From GCA-016700035 sp964646575 (GTDB lineage: Bacteria; Patescibacteriota; Saccharimonadia; CAILAD01; GCA-016700035): a DNA stretch of 59,275 nucleotides. The notes below the pieces were generated by a model, which had not been told where the DNA came from, did no database searches, and saw only the letters and a list, made by a program, of their open reading frames with translations. The DNA is taken from the NCBI GenBank assembly GCA_964646575.1, contig CAZYFT010000004.1, positions 1 to 59,275 on the forward strand. The letters run 5' to 3'. A program made the translations under genes and the position numbers. Positions 42,996-51,366 of the stretch are shown piece by piece (the stretch's first letter is position 1; each line of letters begins with the position of its first letter).

Positions 42996-43853
42996 ATGGT
43001 TCTTCCGGAATGGCTTCATCGTACATTGCGTATTCCATATCTGCTTAAGGTTACAAAGACTGGAAGCGGCCGACCGATTGTTTTTTTACATGGCCTAGCT
43101 TCGTTTAAGGAAATTTGGTCACCAGTTACCGAGGTTTTATCTCGAGATAATTGCTGCATAAGTCTCGATCTTTTGGGGCACGGACGAAGTCCGAAGCCTA
43201 CTCATATTCAGTACACACCCCATGATCATCTGCGATCAATTCGCTGGACGCTTTTTTGGCACGGTGTGTGGAGACGCCCAATTGTGGTTGGTCATTCGAT
43301 GGGCGCGCTCCTTGCGACTCATTGGTCAGTAGTGTATCCGCATGAAGTTGCGCGGCTGGTACTGGTTGCAATGCCAATTTATTCTGCACGAACTGCTGCG
43401 TCTGGCAAAAAGCGTCTTGAGGGCTTAGTTGATGCCGGGTATTTAATGTTTTACCGAGCACTTCGTGCTACGCCGCGGCGTTGGGCCATTCGATCAGCTA
43501 AGGCACTTATGCGAAGATCGCCGAGTTTGGTCGGTCAGGCCTCTCTCGATGAGTCAACTTGGTACCCCGTGGTAAGTTCCTTGCAGAATACTGTCGAGCT
43601 GCAAACTGCCAGTGCCGATATCACTGCGCTTGATGAGAAGTTGCCAGTAACCGTCCTTTATGGCACGCTCGATCAATTAGTCTTGGCGAACAATCTGAAA
43701 AAAGCCTTTTTGGGTCGTCCGCACACACGGGTTATGCGAGTATTGGTGCCACATGAGCTAACTCCTCGCTATTGTCGGGCTATTGTACGAGCGATTAGAA
43801 CCAAGGAAGACCCGTGGTATACGACTCAGAAAATGAAAACGAGTGTGCAGTGA
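42996..43853 (+). CDS. Alpha/beta-hydrolase-fold protein
   Basis: 285 residues. The oxyanion strand is FLHGLASFKEIW, the nucleophile elbow GHSMG, the acidic residue probably in VLYGTLDQLV, and the C-terminal His in PHELTPRYC. A lid-like insertion lies in the middle. Substrate unknown. TATAAT (42983-42988) lies seven bases before ATG 42996, so this start and a leaderless message are preferred over upstream ATGs that overlap the box. The 3' end overlaps the next gene by 40 bases. Confidence 0.82.
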   Translation: MVLPEWLHRTLRIPYLLKVTKTGSGRPIVFLHGLASFKEIWSPVTEVLSRDNCCISLDLLGHGRSPKPTHIQYTPHDHLRSIRWTLFWHGVWRRPIVVGHSMGALLATHWSVVYPHEVARLVLVAMPIYSARTAASGKKRLEGLVDAGYLMFYRALRATPRRWAIRSAKALMRRSPSLVGQASLDESTWYPVVSSLQNTVELQTASADITALDEKLPVTVLYGTLDQLVLANNLKKAFLGRPHTRVMRVLVPHELTPRYCRAIVRAIRTKEDPWYTTQKMKTSVQ

Positions 43854-44317
43854 GGCCGACTGACAAAAAACTGCGGGAACGTAGTCTGATCGAGCAATTT
43901 CTTGAACTTACTCCACAGTTTCGAGGTTATAGTTTTGGTTTTTATGATGAAAACCCAGATTTAGTCTATCAGCGGGCGGGGGATCAATTGGGTTTTGAAA
44001 GCATTTTGGTCATCCCTTCAGAGGGGAGCCACTGTAAGCTCGATGCCGAAACTTGTCAGTTGTGGTTGCCGTTGCAGTCTGTGGCTCACCAGAACCTTGT
44101 TTCTGTGCAGGCAGAGTTGGCCCGTACGTTATTTGAGCATTTGCGTCACTATAAGCTGCCGACAGTGATTGTTTTTTCGTTACAGGCACCCAGCGTCCAA
44201 CTAGAGCAGGTGGCGGCACATTTTGCATTGCCGGAAGTGGCCGAACACAATATTCGAGATTATTTCATAACTGATGGAGTGCGGGCTCTGCAGCTCACTG
44301 AAACGCGGCGACTCTAA
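43814..44317 (+). CDS. Hypothetical protein (167 aa)
   Basis: Not recognised; soluble, mixed alpha/beta, with no signal. It begins at a GTG within the hydrolase gene behind AAGGAAG, so the two are coupled. Its stop codon abuts the stop of the LOG-family gene on the other strand without an intervening base. Confidence 0.6.
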   Translation: MVYDSENENECAVRPTDKKLRERSLIEQFLELTPQFRGYSFGFYDENPDLVYQRAGDQLGFESILVIPSEGSHCKLDAETCQLWLPLQSVAHQNLVSVQAELARTLFEHLRHYKLPTVIVFSLQAPSVQLEQVAAHFALPEVAEHNIRDYFITDGVRALQLTETRRL

Positions 44318-45013
44318 CTAGTGACGGACTTGGCAGTATTTAGCGCACTCAATAACTAAGTCTAGATCGTCGGTAATGGTAAAGAGACCAAGGTCTGCCT
44401 CCGAAATGTAACCATCGGGGTTGAGCATGTAATGCTCCATCAGCCTTCGCAGTGGTTGCCAGTAACTGGTGCCGATGCAGAATATCGGAATGCGTTCAAT
44501 CTTACGTGTTTGCACAAGTGTTATAAGCTCAAAAAATTCATCCATCGTTCCATACCCGCCTGGGAAAAAGATATACATGGAGGCGGCGAAACTCAGAGCC
44601 ATCTTGCGGGCGAAGAAGTAATGAAAACGCAGCGACTGATTCATATATTCATTGATAGCTTCACCCGTAGAAAGCTCGATTGTGAGACCCGCAGAAACTC
44701 CACCTGCTTCAAGCGCGCCTCGGTTGGCTGCCTCCATAATGCCCGGTCCGCCCCCGGTTACAATTGCAAAATCTTTCTCGGTCACAAACCTCGCTGCTAG
44801 CGTGCGAGCCCGTTGGTATTCTTGAGAGCTAGGAAGCGCTCGGGTTGAGCCAAAAATAGATACGCTATCTGGGAGCTTACTCAAGAAATCGAAAGCTTGT
44901 CGAAATTCAGTCTCGATACGATCAAGTCTTTGTGTGGTCTCATTAGCCGTTGATTGAGTTTTGTGAGCATGATCTCGATACTCTTGTAATGTGCGTAAAT
45001 CTCGGCTGTGCAT
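44318..45013 (-). CDS. LOG-family protein (TIGR00730 / lysine-decarboxylase-like)
   Basis: 231 residues in a Rossmann-like fold with the family motifs GGGPGIMEAAN and PGGYGTMDEFFE, which form the active site of cytokinin riboside-monophosphate phosphoribohydrolases. In bacteria such enzymes probably hydrolyse nucleoside monophosphates to base and ribose phosphate. The extended N-terminal helix is coiled-coil-like. The ATG at 45013 is preferred because TACAAT (45025-45020) lies six bases upstream. Confidence 0.88.
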   Translation of the reverse strand: MHSRDLRTLQEYRDHAHKTQSTANETTQRLDRIETEFRQAFDFLSKLPDSVSIFGSTRALPSSQEYQRARTLAARFVTEKDFAIVTGGGPGIMEAANRGALEAGGVSAGLTIELSTGEAINEYMNQSLRFHYFFARKMALSFAASMYIFFPGGYGTMDEFFELITLVQTRKIERIPIFCIGTSYWQPLRRLMEHYMLNPDGYISEADLGLFTITDDLDLVIECAKYCQVRH

Positions 45014-45019
45014 ATAGAC

Positions 45020-45076
45020 ATTGTAGCAAAACATAAGCAGTAATGTTTGTGGGGTGGGCGAGTGAAACGGTACAAT
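45020..45076. promoter_or_regulatory. Divergent leaderless promoter pair
   Basis: TACAAT reads leftward at 45025-45020 (six bases from the LOG ATG) and rightward at 45071-45076 (six bases from the next ATG). Both spacings predict transcription beginning at the start codon. Confidence 0.55.
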
Positions 45077-45082
45077 GGTGAT

Positions 45083-46066
45083 ATGAAAGCTTTGAAGCGC
45101 CTCTTAACGACACTGTTATCGCTTACTATCACAAGTCTTATTGCGGTTTGGAGTATTTTAGCCATAGTTGGGTCTGCTACGGCTATTAATAAACTTGTTG
45201 TGGCGAGTGGTGGCTATGAGACAGCAGCCACTCAAACGAGAACGGCGATGCTGTCGAGTGCAAATATCCCTGAACAATATCGATCTATAATTACGCAGGC
45301 ATTTGAAAACAGCATAACAGCACAGCAAATGGAGACGATTGTGCAGCCACTGCTGGTAGATATTGTCGGTTGGCTTGATCAGCCAGCTGGTACGCCGGCT
45401 CCACAGCTTGTGGTCAATTTGAGTCCTCTTAAGCAGCGACTAGAAACCGAGTTGGCTCAAGCACAGATCTCAGAAATCGAAAAAACTGCCCTTGTGGCTC
45501 AGGTTGGCAAACAGATACCTGATCAGCTCGATCTAGCGCGGGCTCAGGGCTTGGCCACCCAGCAAGGTGTTGAGGCACAGGCTACTCCCCCGGCATCTGA
45601 GGCAGTTACGGTGCTCGGAACATTTAAGGGTGTGTATGCAGCTTTACAGACTTTTTCTCTAGTTGGTTTGGCTGCCATGCTTGCCCTACTGGCTGGGGTA
45701 ATTGTTCTGAGCCGGCGCGACGGTCGAGCCATGCTTCGACGGCCAGCTTGGGCGTTTATTTCTGCTGGGCTACTTGCAACTATCATATGGATTGTGAGTC
45801 GGGTCGTGCAAGTTGACCAAGCTCAGCCGACATTGGTAATTGCTTTGAGTGTAGCTCGCGAAATATCAGGTATTGTGGTTTGGTATAGTTTGGCCTCCAT
45901 AGTTTTTGGGGCGGCACTCTACGGGTTGTCGTTTTTATTAAGGTCAGCCGCGGTAACATCAGGTGCTACTCCGATTGCAGTACCGCCGACCACTAATATA
46001 CCGGTGCCGACCACAGTCCCTGGTAGCTCCCAACAAAATGGAGTCAAGGAGAATAATCTAAGCTAA
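45083..46066 (+). CDS. Hypothetical membrane protein with three C-terminal helices
   Basis: 327 residues: an N-terminal membrane helix (about 5-30), an extracytoplasmic helical region of about 150 residues, three membrane helices (about 190-210, 225-245, 258-285) and a Pro/Thr-rich tail. No family recognised. ATG at 45083 follows TACAAT by six bases; an upstream in-frame GTG at 45047 would span the promoter. The stop overlaps the facing carotenoid gene by four bases (CTAA). Confidence 0.75.
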   Translation: MKALKRLLTTLLSLTITSLIAVWSILAIVGSATAINKLVVASGGYETAATQTRTAMLSSANIPEQYRSIITQAFENSITAQQMETIVQPLLVDIVGWLDQPAGTPAPQLVVNLSPLKQRLETELAQAQISEIEKTALVAQVGKQIPDQLDLARAQGLATQQGVEAQATPPASEAVTVLGTFKGVYAALQTFSLVGLAAMLALLAGVIVLSRRDGRAMLRRPAWAFISAGLLATIIWIVSRVVQVDQAQPTLVIALSVAREISGIVVWYSLASIVFGAALYGLSFLLRSAAVTSGATPIAVPPTTNIPVPTTVPGSSQQNGVKENNLS

Positions 46067-48111
46067 ACGATTCCGGTGCGATTTTTCCAGCGTGGTTTAC
46101 GTAACTCGTACTGAATAAGTGACGCAAACAGCATAATCATAATGGCAATATTGGTTATGGGTGCTGTTATTTGTAGCAGGAGGTCTTGTTTGGCCTCCAG
46201 GGCAATGAGTATACGTGTGAGCATGGCAGCACCTAGGGCAATTGCGATCGAGATGAGGTGTACTTGCGTGCCAACTATAAGACTGTATATAAGTACAATT
46301 ACTGGCGTTGAGAATACAAACGTACCGGCCAGTACCAGGAAAATTGTGAGCGGAAAATGAAAACGCAGGGCTGGATAAAAGCGTTGAAGATTATCGTCAA
46401 TAATCCCCCTGAGTCCAAGGTGGTTTTGACTGGTCGCTAGATCGCTGGCTCGAAACAATTGTGCATGTAAGCCTTTATGACGAGCGCGATGGAAGAGCTC
46501 CTGATCTTCTAGCGGGCTTGCCCTTACGTCTTCAAAGCCACCAAATCTACGTATTTTTGCGCTATCGAAAGCAATAATGGAGCCATGAGCAGTCGAACGT
46601 TCAGGCGCATGCTCTTGCAGGAATCCGCTGGGGTACGCCGCCAGCATGAGATATTGGTTGTGGCTGAGGATAGTTTTTTGAGCCAACGATTTGTTTTGGT
46701 CGGCAGAAAGTAGAGACAGCACATCGAGCTTTTCTTGTTCCAGGAGCATGGCAATTTGAGCAAGTGTATTGGGTAGGAGAACGGTGTCAGCGGAGATGAG
46801 CACCGCGTATTCCCCGGTAGCTTGCTTTAAGAGCTGGTCGGCTGCCCAGGCATCTACACCCCAGCCAGGTTCAATCGGATCAATGGTAATGATACGCAGC
46901 CGTTTATCGGTGAAATTCTCGGCAATTTTGCGCGTGTTGTCTTCACTACCGAGATCTGTGAAGAGCACTTCAAAATCGGGATAATTTTGTCCTAGTGCAG
47001 CTAGAAGTGTAGAGGAAATATTTTCGGCCTGATTATAGGCGTGCGTCATGATAGTAATACGCGGCCATTCATCGAGCCGCTGTGTTTTAGGACGACGAAA
47101 AACCACGAAATTATGCGCAATCAGTAGAATTTGAGCAATAGAGAATAGGGTGCAGAACGTGAGTATGTAGTCGATGCGTCCGGGGCCCAAATTAAATGGA
47201 TCGGCCAGATAGAGAATGAGCTGGGTGAGCCAAAACCCAACTACGCCGTTGAGCCACATAAAGTTGGTCCAGGCTCGTCTAAACTGCTTCGATTGCGCAT
47301 CTGATGAATATTTAAGAAACATGGCAGCATTTAACGCGTAAATCCCCACTAAGAGTCCAGCCATGAGTGAAGATGGAAGATACACTATGCCCGCTAGTAT
47401 GGCGCTTGCAATATACAGCCAGAAGGCAAAGCGAATGGTACGGCGTGCTCCCCACTGCGTGGCGATTGAGCGAATATTGGCAGCTCGGTCCGGAATAATA
47501 TCTTGAATGGCACCGAGTGCGTGGGAGGCCATCCCCCAGAGGAAGAAAGCTATCGTGGGAAGCCAAGCGATTGTTGCTTGGGGGCTCACTATAAAGCCAA
47601 AAACGGCCGGTAGTACAAAGTGCAAGGATGAGTTTATTGAGTCAAGCACCGGGATTTCTTTAAAACGCAGTCCCTTAAGTGAGTAGGTTACCGCCAGGAT
47701 TACGGTAAGGGCAAGCACGATTTTTCCGTTTTGGCCGATGAGCGAACCTAGCCATACGAGACTGACGATGTTTGTTGCAATGATTGCTCCCCACAAGGCG
47801 CCTCGGGCTTGCGGGGCAACGATCGACCCCTCCAGGCTGCCTTTGCGTGGGTTTTTGAGGTCGGACTCGTAATCATAAATATCGTTTACGCCATATACCA
47901 ATAAGTTGTAGGGCAGTAAGAAATACACCAGGCCGGCCCAAAATGATTGATCGAGCTGGCCGCCCGAGAGTAAAAAGGCGATAGCAAATGGGAAAGCGGT
48001 ATTAACCCAGCTAATTGGCCTTGATGCGGCGAGTATTTGGCTGAGTTTTTTTAGAGCCGGCGTTTGGCTTGTGGCCGGTTTTTTGTGATGCTGGTGATTT
48101 GCTTGTGTCAT
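46063..48111 (-). CDS. Fused lycopene elongase (UbiA/CrtEb-like) and GT2 glycosyltransferase
   Basis: 682 residues in two parts. Residues about 30-310 are a UbiA-superfamily prenyltransferase with NDIYDYESD (76-84) and DIIPD (204-208); the first motif with the following LKNPRKG is very like lycopene elongases of C50-carotenoid pathways, which add two C5 units to lycopene. Residues about 350-570 are a GT2 glycosyltransferase with intact motifs (Asp386, SADT at 440-443, ED at 535-536), followed by about three membrane helices (585-670). The layout of the second part resembles CrtQ-type carotenoid glycosyltransferases. A one-protein route to a glycosylated C50 carotenoid is the inference. The start at 48111 lies 101 bases inside crtYf; no later start codon precedes the domain. 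Confidence 0.88.
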   Translation of the reverse strand: MTQANHQHHKKPATSQTPALKKLSQILAASRPISWVNTAFPFAIAFLLSGGQLDQSFWAGLVYFLLPYNLLVYGVNDIYDYESDLKNPRKGSLEGSIVAPQARGALWGAIIATNIVSLVWLGSLIGQNGKIVLALTVILAVTYSLKGLRFKEIPVLDSINSSLHFVLPAVFGFIVSPQATIAWLPTIAFFLWGMASHALGAIQDIIPDRAANIRSIATQWGARRTIRFAFWLYIASAILAGIVYLPSSLMAGLLVGIYALNAAMFLKYSSDAQSKQFRRAWTNFMWLNGVVGFWLTQLILYLADPFNLGPGRIDYILTFCTLFSIAQILLIAHNFVVFRRPKTQRLDEWPRITIMTHAYNQAENISSTLLAALGQNYPDFEVLFTDLGSEDNTRKIAENFTDKRLRIITIDPIEPGWGVDAWAADQLLKQATGEYAVLISADTVLLPNTLAQIAMLLEQEKLDVLSLLSADQNKSLAQKTILSHNQYLMLAAYPSGFLQEHAPERSTAHGSIIAFDSAKIRRFGGFEDVRASPLEDQELFHRARHKGLHAQLFRASDLATSQNHLGLRGIIDDNLQRFYPALRFHFPLTIFLVLAGTFVFSTPVIVLIYSLIVGTQVHLISIAIALGAAMLTRILIALEAKQDLLLQITAPITNIAIMIMLFASLIQYELRKPRWKNRTGIV

Positions 48112-48406
48112 GGCGAGAGTAAAAATAGTTCCACAGTGTGGGTCCTGCATACAATGCTACCACCAAGTAGGCCAAATCTTCTATCGGCCAGCTGACTATT
48201 TTAAATCCGAGCACCTTTGCCCAATCATACCGTACGATCGCGAGGCTCGTGAGATAGGTGTTAAACACTACCATCATGAGATATAAGGTAATTCCGGCAA
48301 GCAATAGATGTTTTCTGGGTTTTGGGTTGGGATCTAAGCGTTGCACAACAAGAGCTGCGATTAAAATAAAAACACCGTTTAGCAGAATATAGGTTAGCTT
48401 TTCCAT
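48011..48406 (-). CDS. crtYf: Lycopene cyclase subunit, CrtYf-type
   Basis: A 131-residue membrane protein with three helices and the conserved SWPIEDLAY motif of the heterodimeric lycopene cyclase family (CrtYc/d, CrtYe/f, CarR N-terminal halves). It works with the adjacent CrtYe to close the ends of lycopene or of the C50 product. The C-terminal tail of about 35 residues is hydrophilic, Lys/Ser/Pro-rich, and is encoded across the start of the elongase gene. The ATG overlaps the crtYe stop by one base (TAATG). Confidence 0.85.
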   Translation of the reverse strand: MEKLTYILLNGVFILIAALVVQRLDPNPKPRKHLLLAGITLYLMMVVFNTYLTSLAIVRYDWAKVLGFKIVSWPIEDLAYLVVALYAGPTLWNYFYSRHDTSKSPASQKTGHKPNAGSKKTQPNTRRIKAN

Positions 48407-48750
48407 TATTTGTACCTCGAAACGTAATAGCGTTTGCTGGCCGCATCAATAATGAGCACGGAGTACACAAGTAACACAAGAAAGAAAATTTCTTCGATTG
48501 GGAGGTTTGGTGTACCAAGGTTTATACCTAGGGTATAGTGTGGATTTGTATAGAAGATGCCCAACAGTATTCCGGCAATATCCCAGACAAGGAAAAAACC
48601 TACCAACGTGGCGATGGTGGCGAGTGTTGCTTTTTTTGCTCTCGCATTCTTCCAGGCTACAAGTTTCCAGCGTATATCGCAGAGGATAAGCCCTGCGATG
48701 CTTACCAGCAAGATGACGGCATACGTCCATTGGGTCTCGAGTAGTTGCAT
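48406..48750 (-). CDS. crtYe: Lycopene cyclase subunit, CrtYe-type
   Basis: A 114-residue membrane protein with three helices and the family motif NLPIEEIFFL. Pairs with CrtYf. Whether the rings are beta, gamma or epsilon cannot be told from sequence. The ATG at 48750 lies eight bases from the shared palindromic -10 box, so the leftward transcript crtYe-crtYf-elongase/GT should be leaderless. Confidence 0.85.
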   Translation of the reverse strand: MQLLETQWTYAVILLVSIAGLILCDIRWKLVAWKNARAKKATLATIATLVGFFLVWDIAGILLGIFYTNPHYTLGINLGTPNLPIEEIFFLVLLVYSVLIIDAASKRYYVSRYK

Positions 48751-48758
48751 ACATCTAT

Positions 48759-48766
48759 AGTATACT
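48759..48766. promoter_or_regulatory. Palindromic bidirectional -10 box of the carotenoid cluster
   Basis: AGTATACT is a perfect palindrome containing TATACT in both directions. It lies eight bases from the crtYe ATG on the left and eight bases from the crtI ATG on the right; the whole intergenic space is 24 bases. Confidence 0.6.
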
Positions 48767-48774
48767 GCTTTCTA

Positions 48775-50298
48775 ATGAAAAAGCAGACGAAGAAAAAGAC
48801 TCAGCGCACTGCAATTGTGGTTGGCGCCGGTATTGGCGGGTTATCGGCCGCTGCTCGCCTGGCTAAAGATGGTTGGAAGGTCACCATACTTGAGAAAGAG
48901 GCGTTGATTGGTGGTCGAGCTCACCGTATCGATCAAGATGGCTACCGGTTTGATACGGGCCCGACAATCTTGATGATGACTGATGTTCTCTACGATACCT
49001 TTGCCTATTGTGGTAAGAATTTTGACGACTACATCGACCTTCAGCAGCTTGAGCCAAATTATCAGGTTTTCTTCCCCGATGGACAGACAATCGAGGTAAG
49101 CTCAAATTTGCCACGGTTTGCCAAGGAATTAGCAAAAATTGACGAGAAAGCTCCGGAGCAGTTTTACCGTTATTTTGCTGACGTGGCAAAAATCTATCGC
49201 CTAGCTCGCAGCCAGTTTATTGATAAAAACTTCGACAAACTCACGGACTTTATTAATGTAAAGGCTGGTCTTCAGCTGGCTAAGGGTCGCGGCCTGTATA
49301 GGCTCTATAATTTTGTATCGCGTTATTTTACCGACCCACGTTTGCGTCAGCTTTTTTCATTCCAGTCTATGTATCTTGGTGTGACACCCTATGAAGCTCC
49401 GGCTGTGTATTCTGTGGTGAGCTATATGGAGACTGGACTGGGCATTTGGTACCCCAAGGGCGGTATGCATGCGCTTCCGCGGGCCTTCGGTAGGCTTTGT
49501 GAGGATTTGGGTATTGAGATTCGCACGAAAACGCCAATTGACGAGATCCTTGTTGAAAACAAACAGGCGGTTGGGGTGAGGTTATCTGATGGAACGCGCC
49601 TCGATGCGGATATTGTTGTTTCAAATGCTGATCTCACCTATACCTACAAGAAGTTACTAGCACCCGAGCATCGCAAGCGCTATCCGGATCAAAAAGTCGA
49701 TAAACTCAAGCAAGCTTCTAGCGCGATGTTGTTTTACTGGGGAGTTGATCATGATCTCGATGGACTTTTGCATCACAATGTGTACTTTTCCGAAGATTTT
49801 AAGCATAATCTCGAAGAAATTTTCCATGAGAAGATTCTGCCAGACGATCCGGCTTTCTATTTGTATATTCCAACCAAGACTGACCCAAGTTTGGCGCCAA
49901 AAGGTAAGAACGTTCTCTATGTTCTGGTACCGGTGCCAAATCTTACGGGAGATGTTGATTGGGATAAAGGCGTCGAAAAGATTCGCAAGCGTGTCTTGGA
50001 GCGCATGAAGACTGTTTTAGGTCAGGATGTAGAAAAGCATATCGAGACTGAGGCAATATTTACTCCGGAGGATTTCTTGACGCGATTCAATCTCACAGAT
50101 GGTTCGGCTTTTGGTTTGAGTCACCACTTTTTTCAGTCGGGTTATTTCCGGCCACATAACGTGAGTCGCGAAGTGAAGGGATTGTATTTTGTTGGTGCCT
50201 CGACCTATCCCGGTAGTGGTGTACCAATGGTTACCTTATCTGGTAAGCTAGTTGCAGAACGGATTGAAACAGATGTCAAAAGTGGAAAAATCACCTGA
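48775..50298 (+). CDS. crtI: Phytoene desaturase CrtI
   Basis: FAD-dependent desaturase converting phytoene to lycopene. The 507 residues begin with the dinucleotide-binding fingerprint VVGAGIGGLSAAARLAKDG and the GGRA box, and end with the CrtI signature GLYFVGASTYPGSGVPMVTLSGKL. Length is normal. ATG at 48775 is eight bases after the palindromic -10 box; a longer frame from 48745 would include the promoter. It overlaps crtE by 26 bases. Confidence 0.95.
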   Translation: MKKQTKKKTQRTAIVVGAGIGGLSAAARLAKDGWKVTILEKEALIGGRAHRIDQDGYRFDTGPTILMMTDVLYDTFAYCGKNFDDYIDLQQLEPNYQVFFPDGQTIEVSSNLPRFAKELAKIDEKAPEQFYRYFADVAKIYRLARSQFIDKNFDKLTDFINVKAGLQLAKGRGLYRLYNFVSRYFTDPRLRQLFSFQSMYLGVTPYEAPAVYSVVSYMETGLGIWYPKGGMHALPRAFGRLCEDLGIEIRTKTPIDEILVENKQAVGVRLSDGTRLDADIVVSNADLTYTYKKLLAPEHRKRYPDQKVDKLKQASSAMLFYWGVDHDLDGLLHHNVYFSEDFKHNLEEIFHEKILPDDPAFYLYIPTKTDPSLAPKGKNVLYVLVPVPNLTGDVDWDKGVEKIRKRVLERMKTVLGQDVEKHIETEAIFTPEDFLTRFNLTDGSAFGLSHHFFQSGYFRPHNVSREVKGLYFVGASTYPGSGVPMVTLSGKLVAERIETDVKSGKIT

Positions 50299-51361
50299 AC
50301 TAGCTGCTGCCATTGCCCATGTAAAGGGGTTGACCGATCGCGAGTTGGCAATTTTCTTTGACTTGCGTGCTTCCGAAGCTGGTAAATATGATGCGCAATA
50401 CAAACGTTTGCTCTTAGAGATGAAAAAATTCTCATTGCGTGGTGGTAAGCGTTTGCGTCCATTTATGACCTATCTCGGCTATAAGCTGGGTGGCGGTAAA
50501 AATGATGAGGCTTTTGCACGGCTGGCACTAGCCTGGGAGGTATATCACCTCGGAGCCCTCATTCATGACGATATTATGGATCAGGATGATCGCCGTCATG
50601 GTGGACTCAACGTTGCAGGGGTGTATGAAAAGCAGCTCAAGCGCAAGTTTTCGGATGAAGTTGCCCATAAGCACTCACTCAATGCTGCCTTAATGGCCGG
50701 CGATGCTGCACTTTTAATGGCTGTGGAGCTCATTACGACCATTCCGACCGAACCGGAGACTCGCGACCGATTACTATCTGACTTCTTAAAGATGCATTTT
50801 AGATTGGTGGGGGGACAGTTTGTGGAAGATTTTGCAGCTTTAGAGCCCAAGCTGACCCCGCAGCAAATTCGTAAGATATATGTAAATAAGTCCGGTAATT
50901 ATTCTATGGTGGCTCCGCTGCGATCAGGCGCAGTATTAGCGGGTGCGAACGATACGATTCTTTCAATACTCGAGCGCTATGGTCTTCATGCAGGTGTAGC
51001 ATTTCAGATTACTGATGATCTGTTGGGGATGTTTGGATCGGCGAAAGAAATTGGGAAGCCAACAATTACAGACCTTCGTGAAGGTAAGCGCACGCTACTT
51101 ATGCACTATGGTGAAAAGTTCTCAAATGAGGCCGATCGAGCAGTGTTGGCAGCAAAATTTGGCAATCCAAATGTAAATACTCAAGACTTAAAGTTAGTAC
51201 GAAAGCTTTTGACTGACAATGGAGCGAAGGCCAAGACGATTTTTACTGCACAGGCTGAGGCAGACGCTGCGCGCAAAGCAATTTCAAAATTGGCATTGCC
51301 TGGAGAACTGCCAAAATTATTTGATGATCTAACGCAGTATCTCACTGGAAGGAGCAAGTAG
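50273..51361 (+). CDS. crtE: Geranylgeranyl diphosphate synthase CrtE
   Basis: All-trans prenyl diphosphate synthase that builds the C20 precursor. 362 residues with the first Asp-rich motif DDIMDQDD within LIHDDIMDQDDRRHGG, GGKRLRP near residue 60, and the second Asp-rich motif DDLLGMFG, the form found in actinobacterial-type CrtE. The N-terminus is about 40 residues longer than in minimal synthases. ATG at 50273 lies within crtI, indicating coupling. Precursor-supply genes for IPP are not in the window. Confidence 0.93.
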   Translation: MSKVEKSPELAAAIAHVKGLTDRELAIFFDLRASEAGKYDAQYKRLLLEMKKFSLRGGKRLRPFMTYLGYKLGGGKNDEAFARLALAWEVYHLGALIHDDIMDQDDRRHGGLNVAGVYEKQLKRKFSDEVAHKHSLNAALMAGDAALLMAVELITTIPTEPETRDRLLSDFLKMHFRLVGGQFVEDFAALEPKLTPQQIRKIYVNKSGNYSMVAPLRSGAVLAGANDTILSILERYGLHAGVAFQITDDLLGMFGSAKEIGKPTITDLREGKRTLLMHYGEKFSNEADRAVLAAKFGNPNVNTQDLKLVRKLLTDNGAKAKTIFTAQAEADAARKAISKLALPGELPKLFDDLTQYLTGRSK

Positions 51362-51366
51362 ACTAC

